This document shows positions 7,197 to 14,662 of a stretch of 33,141 bases of DNA, piece by piece; the stretch's first letter is position 1, and each line of letters begins with the position of its first letter. Made by a program: the position numbers and the translations under genes. The notes under the pieces were generated by a model, which saw nothing but the letters and a program-made list of their open reading frames with translations, was not told where the DNA came from and did not search any database. The stretch comes from Gemmatimonadaceae bacterium (GTDB taxonomy: Bacteria > Gemmatimonadota > Gemmatimonadetes > Gemmatimonadales > Gemmatimonadaceae), in contig JANYHT010000027.1 in assembly GCA_025358925.1 (NCBI GenBank), positions 1-33,141 on the forward strand. Direction: 5' to 3'.

Positions 7197-7399
7197 TGAC
7201 TGTCGTCACGGTCTCACCCAAGTTCCCAGTCGTCACCCCCCGGAAATCCGCGAAGCGCCGCGGTTGGAGCCCGGCCGAAAGTCAGGTCCGGCAGTATCAG
7301 AATCGCATCGCATTCATTCTCGTGCAAAGCATGCGGAAGATGCGCAGCTTCTTCGAGGGCATCGACACAACAATCACTCGCGACACAGATCGCATGTGA
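7197..7399 (+). pseudogene. AbrB/MazE-type antitoxin with compensating frameshifts
   Basis: The protein begins MTVVTVSPKFPVVTP and ends YQNRIAFILVQSMRKMRSFF, with EGIDTTITRDTDR following. This is the swapped-hairpin AbrB antitoxin pattern (MTVVTVSPKFQVVIPKEIRE at the start, KMRGFLKGIDTT at the end). The middle is scrambled: with one more C in the C-run near 7236-7241 the frame reads PPEIREAPRLEPGRK, as expected, and two more missing bases near 7280 return it to the original frame. The three lost bases add up to one codon, so the frame stays open over the full length while about 15 residues of the DNA-binding part are replaced. It overlaps the toxin remnant by GTGA. Probably not functional. 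Confidence 0.7.
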
Positions 7400-7593
7400 A
7401 TCTGATCGATGCCTTGGCGTGGTTCGAGTATCTCGCGGCGGAACCACAAGCGGACCGATTCGCGGCGGTGATCGAAAAGGTCGACGAGTTGCTGGTGCAG
7501 TTGGACGTAGCGCATAAACTCCGCTTGGCCGACAGCATCATCTACGCGACGGCGAAACGTTTGCAACAGAATGACGAGGTCAAAGATGACTGA
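7396..7593 (+). pseudogene. PIN-domain toxin, internally deleted
   Basis: The frame begins at GTG with NLIDALAWFEYLAAEPQADR and FAAVIEKVDELLVQ. It then jumps to VAHKLRLADSIIYATAKR. The first part is the PIN N-terminus (family pattern MxVIDSSGWLEYF, with its Asp). The second is the late motif (KLPMADSIIxATA, with its Asp). About 50 residues between them, including the conserved Glu, are missing, and the C-terminal acidic residue is gone too. The family is usually about 125-140 residues and this has 65. It cannot be an active nuclease. Its stop overlaps the start of the cyclophilin gene. Confidence 0.78.
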
Positions 7594-8272
7594 TCGCTTC
7601 ACCACCGCCGCGCTCCTGCTGCTGCTGTCTGCGTGCGGACCGCGCACGGCGACTATGCACACGCCGCCGCCGAATGCGTCGCGTCTCCTACTCGATCCCG
7701 CGAATGCCGAATGGCGCCGCGCCGCACCGCCTGTTTCGCATCTGCGTGTCGAGACAACGAAAGGCGTCTTCGTACTCGAACTCGTCCGCGCGTGGGGGCC
7801 CATCGGCGCCGATCGATTGTACAATCTCGCGCGACTCGGCTACTACAACGACACACGCGTGCATCGCATGCGCACTGGGTACATCGCGCAGTGGGGATTG
7901 CATGGCGACTCGGCCGTGAACGCGGCGTGGACAGGTCGCTACATCGACGACGATCCGCCGCGTTCGCACAACACACGCGGGACGTTCGCGTTCTCCTACG
8001 AGGGCCCGGGGAAGGAGCGCACGCGCAACACGCAGATCTATGTGAACCTCGCCGACAATCCGCGCAACGACATCGAACCATTCACGGTGCTTGGCACCGT
8101 CGTCGAAGGCATGGCTGTGCTGGATCGTTTGTACGGAGGCTACGGCGAAGCGTCGGGCAGTGGCGTGCGGCAAGGGAAGCAAGGTCCGTTGGAGCGTGGC
8201 GGCAATGTGTTCATGGACCGCGAATATCCGAAGCTTGATCGGATCCTGCGCGTCACGGTGCGCGCCCGTTAG
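7586..8272 (+). CDS. cyclophilin-type peptidyl-prolyl isomerase lipoprotein
   Basis: From the ATG at 7586 the protein has 228 residues and starts MTDRFTTAALLLLLSACGPR, a lipoprotein signal with an LSAC lipobox. The rest is a cyclophilin-like domain: LRVETTKGVFVLELVRAWGP, DTRVHRMRTGYIAQWGLHGD, RGTFAFSYEGPGKERTRNTQ and PFTVLGTVVEGMAVLDRLYG. The catalytic-site sequence (FHR-I-GF--QGGD in typical members) appears as VHRMRTGYIAQWGLHGD, so Arg is kept but Gly-Gly is changed. Expected role: proline isomerisation in the periplasm, anchored to a membrane. An earlier in-frame start at 7571 lies in the toxin remnant and is less likely. A deleted, close copy of this gene lies at 20826-21073 on the other strand. 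Confidence 0.88.
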   Translation: MTDRFTTAALLLLLSACGPRTATMHTPPPNASRLLLDPANAEWRRAAPPVSHLRVETTKGVFVLELVRAWGPIGADRLYNLARLGYYNDTRVHRMRTGYIAQWGLHGDSAVNAAWTGRYIDDDPPRSHNTRGTFAFSYEGPGKERTRNTQIYVNLADNPRNDIEPFTVLGTVVEGMAVLDRLYGGYGEASGSGVRQGKQGPLERGGNVFMDREYPKLDRILRVTVRAR

Positions 8273-8282
8273 CTTCGGCCGT

Positions 8283-8768
8283 ATGACTTTACGCAATCGC
8301 CTCGCCATCGCACTCTCGATCATCTCACTCGCGTTGCTCTGGCCCGGATTAGTACAGCCGGTGCTGACCATTCGCGCAACGATGCAGCTGTTCGGGACCA
8401 CGCGCGAATTGTCCAATGAAACGCGCAGCGTAATTAGCGCGATTCAAAGTCTGCATGCGTCGCGCAACGATGTTGTCGCCGGTCTGATTTTGGTTTTCAG
8501 CGTGCTCATTCCACTCACGAAGGCGGCGTTGCTCATCCCCATTGTGGCGATGCGCCAATCGCAAAAGCGATATCAGTTGTTCGTGTTCGTTCAGGCGATA
8601 AGCAAGTGGTCGATGGCCGACGTGTTTGCCGTCGGTATGCTGATTGCGCTCCTGGTGGCGAAGGGCACCGCCAACTTGTCCGCCGTTGCCGGCCCCGGAT
8701 TTTATTTTTTCACGGCGTATTGTCTGACATCGAACGCGGCATTCCAACTACTCCGCATCGAAGCATAG
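8283..8768 (+). CDS. PqiA-family (paraquat-inducible protein A-like) membrane protein
   Basis: A 161-residue membrane protein starting at ATG 8283. Four hydrophobic segments are visible: LAIALSIISLALLWPGLV near the start, VAGLILVFSVLIPLTKAALL, ADVFAVGMLIALLVA and GFYFFTAYCLTSNAAFQLL. The stretch VQAISKWSMADVFAVGML followed by GPGFYFFTAY is characteristic of PqiA/YebS domains (WSMxDVFxVxxL, GPGxYFF). PqiA proteins work with MCE proteins in lipid transport between membranes; here there is one PqiA domain and no mce gene nearby, so the role is inferred by family only. It follows the cyclophilin gene with a 10-base gap and may share its transcript. Confidence 0.85.
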   Translation: MTLRNRLAIALSIISLALLWPGLVQPVLTIRATMQLFGTTRELSNETRSVISAIQSLHASRNDVVAGLILVFSVLIPLTKAALLIPIVAMRQSQKRYQLFVFVQAISKWSMADVFAVGMLIALLVAKGTANLSAVAGPGFYFFTAYCLTSNAAFQLLRIEA

Positions 8769-8779
8769 CGTCAGTCGGC

Positions 8780-8905
8780 GGGCGCCGACACGCGAAACTG
8801 GATGCGAGCGCCGTCGCGCACCGATTAACGACGGCGCGGCGAGCGGAACAGACGCGACCCGCACGATGTTCGGTCGACTCTCTTACACGCCCACATTTCA
8901 TATAC
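8780..8905 (+). pseudogene. shrunken inverted copy of the 19.46-19.96 kb region
   Basis: Three blocks match, in order, the reverse complement of the region around the 19620 gene. Block 8780-8821 matches 19913-19955 (coding part). Block 8834-8859 matches 19670-19695 (signal-peptide part). Block 8863-8905 matches about 19455-19496 (start region of the DUF5916 gene). About 500 bases have been reduced to about 125 by two deletions. It has no coding capacity. Confidence 0.8.
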
Positions 8906-9300
8906 GCCCGATCGATGGCGCTCTGGTTTCCCTCATCCGCCTGGTGCGAATGGACTTCGCGTTCGCGTAGTCACGGAGAACAACGAGTCGCTGCGTCGTC
9001 AAGTGAAGCGGATGCTTTGTCGCGCAGCTTCCTAACAACAGATTGCAGTTGACAGCCGCTAAAAGCGACGATGGCAGCCTATCCCGAAAGAAAGGTGTGT
9101 CAACTCGGCATGGCCGACGAGCTTATTCGCCGTTCGCTAGCAGATCGCTCAATAGCGATTCAGCATGTTTTTGCGCCTTCAACACTGGCGCAAGGTCGTC
9201 ACAGGTTTTGCTACAGTCTCGTTGAGGTTCACCGAAGATGATGACGTTGTCGTGTTGCTCAATCAGCATGGCCCGCGGGCCACAGCATTTCACCTAGAGA
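8906..9300 (+). other. cassette debris without an intact gene
   Basis: A plus-strand frame ends VVTENNESLRRQVKRMLCR and AAS, with its TAA (9033-9035) inside the attC-like box at 9030, as in a cassette gene; its start is lost. After the attC remnant a 44-codon frame from about 9110 begins MADELIRRSLADRSIAIQHV. I do not recognise either product. Confidence 0.4.
9030..9115 (+). repeat. decayed integron attC site
   Basis: The left end reads CCTAACAACAGATTGCAGTT and then GACAGCC, nearly the same as the left end at 6366. AGTTGACA (9047-9054) pairs with TGTCAACT (9098-9105). The final GTTRRRY box is not recognisable, so the right end has decayed or been replaced. Confidence 0.6.
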
Positions 9301-9304
9301 CATC

Positions 9305-9718
9305 ATGTCAGTCAAGCGTATGGACAACGTCGGTATCGTGGTAAAGGACATGGATGCCGCCATTGAGTTCTTCACCGAACTTGGCCTTGACCTCGAGGGA
9401 CGAGCCCCAATCGAAGGCGACTGGGCAGATCGTGTGACTGGACTGCGCAACATGCGCGTCGAAATTGCCATGATGCGTACGCCGGATGGCCACAGCCGAC
9501 TCGAATTGTCGCGATTCCTCGCGCCACCTGTAGTCGAGGATCATCGCAGTGCCCCGGTGAACGCGCTCGGATACCTGCGTGTCATGTTCACGGTAGAGGA
9601 CATTGACGATACGCTTGCGAGGCTCAGCAAGCACGGCGCGGAGCTCGTCGACAAAGTGGTGCAGTACGAGGGCTTGCCCAAGAGCTCGGAGAGCAGACTT
9701 CGCATTGAGCGCATCTGA
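9305..9718 (+). CDS. VOC-family (glyoxalase-like) protein, altered C-terminus
   Basis: A 137-residue protein with the VOC beta-alpha-beta-beta-beta start: RMDNVGIVVKDMDAAIEFFT followed by ELGLDLEGRAPIEGDW. The second module is present up to VMFTVEDIDDTLARLSKHGA and ELVDKVVQYEG. Family members then continue with a strand such as YRLCYIRGPEGIIVALAEQL, which carries the last metal-binding Glu. Here it is replaced by an unrelated tail (LPKSSESRLRIERI). The gene may be a recent truncation, with a protein that folds poorly or lacks metal binding. Enzymes of this superfamily include glyoxalases, dioxygenases and fosfomycin-resistance proteins; the substrate is unknown. Confidence 0.75.
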   Translation: MSVKRMDNVGIVVKDMDAAIEFFTELGLDLEGRAPIEGDWADRVTGLRNMRVEIAMMRTPDGHSRLELSRFLAPPVVEDHRSAPVNALGYLRVMFTVEDIDDTLARLSKHGAELVDKVVQYEGLPKSSESRLRIERI

Positions 9719-9864
9719 TTAATGCAGACCGAACGATGCCCCTGATTTCACGTTCCCGGTTTGAGTACCGATTGGATTTCTGGCGACGAACACAATCGCG
9801 ACACAATTGGCATCGGTAGAATTGCCGAAAGGCGCTCGATGAACCCCGGTGCAATGCTATCTCA

Positions 9865-12297
9865 ATGCGAAATCGACTCCTTCATCCCGAGCCCGTGCGA
9901 ATCCGGAATTCCATCCTCGTCCGTTGTACGGCGATTGTCCTAATCGTCATCCCGCAACAACTCTCCGCCCAAATTGGCGATCGCGTATTATCGAATCCGC
10001 GTCCCGCGGCGTCCGTCCGAACGTACAACATTTCCGCGCTGCCACTTGCAGACGCTCTCGCAGCATTTGCCCGGCAATCGGACATCGCGATTCGGGCCAA
10101 CGCGGCATCATTGCGCGGCATTCGTTCGCAGGCGGTTGCTGGTGCATACACGGCAACTGTTGCGCTCGAGCGACTTCTTCAAGAGACGGGATTCTCCGCC
10201 CGTTTCACGAACGAACGGACAGTCATGGTGACAACCAGTGGCGCCGTCGACGACGAAGCCCAGGCGCTTGATCGTGTCGTGGTGACGGGCATTCCGTCGC
10301 GCCAACCGGGCTACCGCGTGGCAAGCACCAAGACGGCCACCAAAATCGATGCGCGGGTCCGCGATATACCACAGGCGGTGTCTATCGTTTCTCGCGAGAT
10401 CATCGCCGACCAGTCGATGCAGAGTATGGCGGACGTGGTGCGTTACGTGCCAGGCGTTTCAATGAGTTTGGGCGAGGGTCACCGCGATCAACCCACCATC
10501 CGTGGCGTCAGCACGACGGCGGATTTCTTCGTCGATGGTATTCGCGACGACGCGCAGTATCTGCGTGACATGTACAACACCGATCGCATCGAGGTGATGA
10601 AGGGCGTCAATGCGATGGCCTTCGGTCGAGGAGGCGGTGGCGGCGTCATTAATCGCGCACTGAAAGCAGCAGAATGGTCGCCGACGCGCTCGCTCACATT
10701 TGAGGGCGGTGCTTTTGATCACAAACGAATCACACTCGATATCGGACAGGGACTCGGGCACACGGTATCGGCGCGCGCGAGCGCGGTGGCCGAGCGATCT
10801 GGCGGATTTCGCGACGCGTCAAAACTAGAACGATATGGTCTCAATCCCACGGTGGCCCTCGCCCTCGGCACGAACACTATCATGCGTGTCGGCTACGAAT
10901 ACTTTCGTGATGATCGTCGTGTTGACCGCGGCATTCCGTCATTTCTCGGTCGACCAGTTGCCAATGCGACGACCACATTCTTCGGCAATCCGGAAATCAA
11001 TTCCGCGTCGTCACGGGTCAACAGTGGGATCGCGACCGTCGAACATTCGGCGCCCAACGGACTGCGCATCCGGAGTCATTTGCACGTCGCCGACTACGAC
11101 AAATTCTATCAGAACACGTATCCCAGCGGCGTAAATGCGACGGGGACGCAAGCGACACTCAGCGCATATAACCACGATATTCAGCGGCGAAATTTCTTTA
11201 GCCAGAACGAGCTCACATACGCCATTGGCACGGGGCTGTTGCGACATACGCTGCTGGCCGGGTTAGAAATTGGTCACCAGCGCACCTCGCAATTCCGTAC
11301 GACCGGTTATTTCGCTAACGGGTCGGCGAGTGGTGTTGCAACGCTGAGCGTTCCACTCAATGCGCCGACTGTCGCGACTGACGTACGCTTTCGTCAAAGT
11401 GCTATCGACGCGGATAATACGGCAACTGTAAATACTGTTTCGGGCTATGTGCAGGACCAGATCGTCCTTTCGTCAAAGTCAATCGTGTTTCTCGGACTGC
11501 GCTCGGAGCGTTTCAGTATTCGATACCACAACAATCGGAATAGTCAGGAACTCGCGCGCACGGATCAATTGTTAACGCCGCGCGCTGGTGTCGTACTCAA
11601 ACCGATTGTGTCACTCTCTTTTTACGGCAGCTATGGCATGTCATTTCTGCCAAGCACGGGCGACCAATTCACGGCGCTGACTGTAACGTCGCAGACGCTG
11701 AAGCCCGAGCAGTTTCGCAATCGCGAGGTTGGAGCGAAGTGGGACGTGCGTCCAAACCTCGCACTGACCGCTGCCGCGTACAGATTGGATCGAACAAACA
11801 CGGCCGCACCGGATCCCACCGACCCAGCGCGCACCGTGCAGACCGGCGCTCAGCGAGCAACCGGCATCGAGCTTGATGTGGCCGGAGACCTCACGCGCGC
11901 GTGGCAAGTTATCGGCGGATTTGCGGGTCAGCGCGCGACGATCATCAGCGCTACTTCAGCCGCTCGTGCAAATGCGACAGTGCCACTCGTGCCGCATCGC
12001 ACGGTGTCGCTGTGGAATCGCGTCCAGCTCTCGACGCCTCTCAGTGTCGGACTTGGCGTGGTGCATCAGGGCGAGATGTACGCTGCCATTGACAATACGG
12101 TGCGCCTCCCTCGCTTCACGCGTGTTGACGGCGCAGCGTTTGTTTCGTTGTCGACGCACTTCCGCGCGCAGATGAACGTCGAGAATCTGCTGGGCCGTCG
12201 GTACTTTGCCACCGCCTTCAACAACAGCAACATCATGCCGGGCGCGCCGCGTACCGTGCGACTCTCAATTATCGCGTTGCTCCCGCGCACGCGCTGA
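9865..12297 (+). CDS. TonB-dependent siderophore receptor with STN domain
   Basis: An 810-residue outer-membrane receptor. Residues about 15-37 are a signal peptide (IVLIVIPQQLSAQ). Residues about 50-105 form an STN (secretin/TonB N-terminal) domain: ISALPLADALAAFARQSDIA and LERLLQETGFSARF. The plug follows with the TonB box region near DRVVVTG, then RDIPQAVSIVSREIIADQSM, DVVRYVPGVSMSLGEGHRDQ and TDRIEVMKGVNAMAFGRGGG. The rest is the beta-barrel, with GVVLKPIVSLSFYGSYGMSF and NVENLLGRRYFATAFNNSNI near the end. It belongs to the catecholate/ferrichrome receptor class (Fiu/FhuA-like). The STN domain usually signals through FecR and an ECF sigma factor, but no such genes are adjacent. The C-terminus ends in LLPRTR, not the usual aromatic residue. 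Confidence 0.92.
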   Translation: MRNRLLHPEPVRIRNSILVRCTAIVLIVIPQQLSAQIGDRVLSNPRPAASVRTYNISALPLADALAAFARQSDIAIRANAASLRGIRSQAVAGAYTATVALERLLQETGFSARFTNERTVMVTTSGAVDDEAQALDRVVVTGIPSRQPGYRVASTKTATKIDARVRDIPQAVSIVSREIIADQSMQSMADVVRYVPGVSMSLGEGHRDQPTIRGVSTTADFFVDGIRDDAQYLRDMYNTDRIEVMKGVNAMAFGRGGGGGVINRALKAAEWSPTRSLTFEGGAFDHKRITLDIGQGLGHTVSARASAVAERSGGFRDASKLERYGLNPTVALALGTNTIMRVGYEYFRDDRRVDRGIPSFLGRPVANATTTFFGNPEINSASSRVNSGIATVEHSAPNGLRIRSHLHVADYDKFYQNTYPSGVNATGTQATLSAYNHDIQRRNFFSQNELTYAIGTGLLRHTLLAGLEIGHQRTSQFRTTGYFANGSASGVATLSVPLNAPTVATDVRFRQSAIDADNTATVNTVSGYVQDQIVLSSKSIVFLGLRSERFSIRYHNNRNSQELARTDQLLTPRAGVVLKPIVSLSFYGSYGMSFLPSTGDQFTALTVTSQTLKPEQFRNREVGAKWDVRPNLALTAAAYRLDRTNTAAPDPTDPARTVQTGAQRATGIELDVAGDLTRAWQVIGGFAGQRATIISATSAARANATVPLVPHRTVSLWNRVQLSTPLSVGLGVVHQGEMYAAIDNTVRLPRFTRVDGAAFVSLSTHFRAQMNVENLLGRRYFATAFNNSNIMPGAPRTVRLSIIALLPRTR

Positions 12298-12335
12298 CGT
12301 GCACGGGAGTGCGGTCTCACTTTGTCCGCGCTCAA

Positions 12336-12914
12336 TTATTTACGCACGGGGACTGCCGGTACCATCACGTGCGCGTACGCCGTGCCCTTCCACATGACGA
12401 ATGGACCGCCCGACTTCGGATCGGTGGACAGCGTCTCCATCAACCGCTGGTCGGGCAGCAATACCATGACGTGCGGCGCACCGTCCTGAATCCATTGGTT
12501 ACTTGACGTCGGAGCCGTGGCAAATGGATCAGTGTTACTCACGGGCATATCGCCTTGCAGCATATATCCGAATCCGATCTGGGTTACCGCCGGCGTCTTC
12601 TTGTTCATCCATGCATCGATGAACGCGCGCCACGGCGCATCGAGACACATGGGCGTGTTGTTCGGAACGTCTGGCATGTCGGGCATACACACCCAGTCGG
12701 TCGAACCCTTGCGCAGTATTCTGCCGTCGTGTGTCGCCACCGTCGCACCTGCTGCAACGGACGCTGGCGCCGCACTCAGGGCGTTCGCGATCAGGGCCCG
12801 GTCGGTCAACTTGTGGACAGCTTTCCCGTGAGAAACGTCGGCCGTCGATTGCGCGGCGACCTTACCGGAAACAGTTGCCAGTACAAAAACTGTGGTCCAA
12901 GTGATGAATCGCAT
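12336..12914 (-). CDS. secreted protein of unknown function, probably controlled by the adjacent TetR
   Basis: From the ATG at 12914 (GGAG six bases upstream) the protein has 192 residues with a signal peptide (MRFITWTTVFVLATVSGKVA). The mature part has WVCMPDMPDVPNNTPMCLDA, then FGYMLQGDMPVSNTDPFAT, PHVMVLLPDQRLMETL and GGPFVMWKGTAYAHVMVPAV. The ending GPxVMWKGTxYAHxMVPV is a conserved block I recall in unnamed proteobacterial and gemmatimonad exported proteins. The two cysteines near residue 80-95 could form a disulfide. No function is known to me. The promoter region (12953-12977) carries a TetR-type operator and the tetR gene lies immediately upstream on the same strand. Confidence 0.75.
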   Translation of the reverse strand: MRFITWTTVFVLATVSGKVAAQSTADVSHGKAVHKLTDRALIANALSAAPASVAAGATVATHDGRILRKGSTDWVCMPDMPDVPNNTPMCLDAPWRAFIDAWMNKKTPAVTQIGFGYMLQGDMPVSNTDPFATAPTSSNQWIQDGAPHVMVLLPDQRLMETLSTDPKSGGPFVMWKGTAYAHVMVPAVPVRK

Positions 12915-12952
12915 GGCCAGCTCCAAGTCGAGGAAGAAGGATAAATTCCGAT

Positions 12953-12977
12953 TCTAAACCGGTCGGTCGGTCTAGAG
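12953..12977. promoter_or_regulatory. TetR-type operator upstream of the secreted protein
   Basis: The minus strand reads CTCTAGACCGACCGACCGGT followed by TTAGA. The first 14 bases are identical to those at the tetR start (13582-13595). TAGAAT just downstream could serve as a -10 box, so a bound repressor would block transcription of the 12914 gene. Confidence 0.65.
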
Positions 12978-12996
12978 CCGCCCGAAAAATAAAGAA

Positions 12997-13605
12997 TCAA
13001 CGCAACATCATTGCATTCAGATAAAAGTCGACGACGCCTTCCAGAGGGATCACAGTCCGCGCCAAACGGCTTCGCAGCGCGGCGCCTTCCCACGTGTCCA
13101 CTAACACCTCGGCCATCTGGACCGCGTTCGCTCCTTGAAAAAGGTCACCACGTGTGCGTGCCTCCTCAAAACAGGCCGCGAGGCTATCCGCGATAAACGT
13201 GAGACATCCCTCGATCTTCAGCCGGAAAGCCTCGCCTGCGCCGGATAGCTCTTGTCCAAGGGCGCCAAGAAAGCATCCTAAATAGCCTTCGTTTTTGTAG
13301 GCTTCGCCTACGCCGGCGAAAAACGCGCGCACCCGTTCGAGCGGAGGGCGACCTGTATCATGCAGCGTCACCACGATGAGCTGATGCACGCCCTCCGCGT
13401 AGGCGTCGATCAGCTGCAGCGCGAAATCTTCCTTGGTCGCGAAATGGTGGTAAAACGAACCACGGGGAACTGCCGCCGCCGTGAGGATGTCCTGCACGCC
13501 GGTCGCGTTGTATCCACGCTCGAGCATGAGGCGAAGCCCTGTTTGGACGAGCCGCTGTCGTGTGGCGTGCGGGGGCTTAGCCTCTAGACCGACCGGTCGA
13601 TTCAT
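12997..13605 (-). CDS. TetR-family transcriptional repressor
   Basis: A 202-residue regulator from ATG 13605. The N-terminal helix-turn-helix is complete: ATRQRLVQTGLRLMLERGYN, TGVQDILTAAAVPRGSFYHH and FATKEDFALQLIDAYAEG. The C-terminal ligand domain (ERVRAFFAGVGEAYKNEGYL, FLGALGQELSG, AEVLVDTWEGAALRSRLART) resembles the subgroup of NemR/AcuR-like repressors. An upstream in-frame start at 13656 adds 17 residues and is unlikely. Operators of the same sequence occur over its own first codons and before the secreted-protein gene. The nitrilase gene diverges from it, so it probably represses itself, the secreted protein and perhaps the nitrilase; the inducer is unknown, a nitrile or related electrophile being a guess. 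Confidence 0.88.
   Translation of the reverse strand: MNRPVGLEAKPPHATRQRLVQTGLRLMLERGYNATGVQDILTAAAVPRGSFYHHFATKEDFALQLIDAYAEGVHQLIVVTLHDTGRPPLERVRAFFAGVGEAYKNEGYLGCFLGALGQELSGAGEAFRLKIEGCLTFIADSLAACFEEARTRGDLFQGANAVQMAEVLVDTWEGAALRSRLARTVIPLEGVVDFYLNAMMLR
13582..13600. promoter_or_regulatory. TetR-type operator inside the first codons of tetR
   Basis: TAGACCGACCGGTCGA (13585-13600) is an inverted repeat of TAGACC and GGTCGA around four bases, one mismatch from TAGACC-N4-GGTCTA. It encodes residues about 2-8 of the repressor and lies about 70 bases upstream of the divergent nitrilase start. Confidence 0.65.
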
Positions 13606-13669
13606 GCAGTAACATGCGCAGATTCCGCTACTTGTCAATAGGGACATGGCGTACAATTCTCGATATCAT

Positions 13670-14611
13670 ATGAACACTCCTCAGTTTCGAGTCGCTGTTG
13701 CACAGTCCGCCCCCGCTGCAACGGCGGACGAGGCGATTGAGAAGATCGCCGCCTTCAGTCGCCAATCCGTCGCAGCCGACGCGGGACTCGTGCTCTTCCC
13801 GGAAGCATTCGTCGGCGGCTATCCACGTGGTGCCAACTTTGGCGCTGTGGTCGGCTCTCGCACCGAAGAAGGGCGCGATGCATTCCAGCGATATCACCAA
13901 AACGCGATCGATGTACCAGGGCCGCACTGCACGCGTATCGGCGAGATCGCTGCCACGCACGCGCTCCACTTAGTCGTTGGTGTGATTGAGCGCGACGGCG
14001 GCACGTTGTATTGCACGGTGCTCTTTTTTTCACCCGACGGTGCATTGATGGGCAAGCATCGCAAGCTCATGCCAACCGCGTCCGAACGATTGATCTGGGG
14101 ATTTGGGAATGGTTCGACCATGCCGGTCTTTGACACCCCGTTCGGAAAGCTCGGCGCGGTAATCTGTTGGGAGAATTACATGCCGCTGCTGCGGGCAGCG
14201 CATTACGCCAAGGGTATTCAGATTTACTGTGCGCCAACGGCGGATAGTCGTGACACGTGGCTTCCCACTATGCGCCACATCGCCGTAGAAGGACGGTGTT
14301 TCGTGCTAAGCGCGAACGTGTTTGCTCGGCGCCGCGATTACCCGGATACCGATAGCGCCACCAACGGCGACGGCGATGACATTGTATGTCGTGGCGGAAG
14401 CTGCATCGTGGATCCATTTGGCACGGTGCTCGCGGGTCCGAATTACAACGGCGAAGCCCTACTTACCGCTACGATTGATCTCAGCGACACCATTCGTGGA
14501 AAATTCGATTTCGATGTGACCGGACATTACGCGCGACCCGATGTGTTTCGCTTGCGAGTGAACGAAGCGGATACACCGCCTGTAAGTTTTGCTGATGGAT
14601 TTCCCGACTGA
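13670..14611 (+). CDS. nitrilase (carbon-nitrogen hydrolase family)
   Basis: A 313-residue enzyme with the complete nitrilase triad: Glu45 in [14 protein letters not shown], Lys132 in GKHRKLMPT and Cys166 in [19 protein letters not shown](Y/L)MPLLR together with [10 protein letters not shown] is characteristic of true nitrilases (nitrile to carboxylate plus ammonia), as distinct from amidases and N-carbamylases. Length is normal. The ATG at 13670 matches the family start ([16 protein letters not shown]); the earlier start at 13646 is less likely. It is transcribed divergently from a TetR repressor whose operator lies in between. A decayed copy lies at 2508-3039. The substrate class (aliphatic or arylacetonitrile) cannot be read from the sequence. 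Confidence 0.93.
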   Translation: MNTPQFRVAVAQSAPAATADEAIEKIAAFSRQSVAADAGLVLFPEAFVGGYPRGANFGAVVGSRTEEGRDAFQRYHQNAIDVPGPHCTRIGEIAATHALHLVVGVIERDGGTLYCTVLFFSPDGALMGKHRKLMPTASERLIWGFGNGSTMPVFDTPFGKLGAVICWENYMPLLRAAHYAKGIQIYCAPTADSRDTWLPTMRHIAVEGRCFVLSANVFARRRDYPDTDSATNGDGDDIVCRGGSCIVDPFGTVLAGPNYNGEALLTATIDLSDTIRGKFDFDVTGHYARPDVFRLRVNEADTPPVSFADGFPD

Positions 14612-14662
14612 CCGTTCATACGATCACCACGTTTGTCCTCTCTCCATCCCGCTGGAGCCGTC

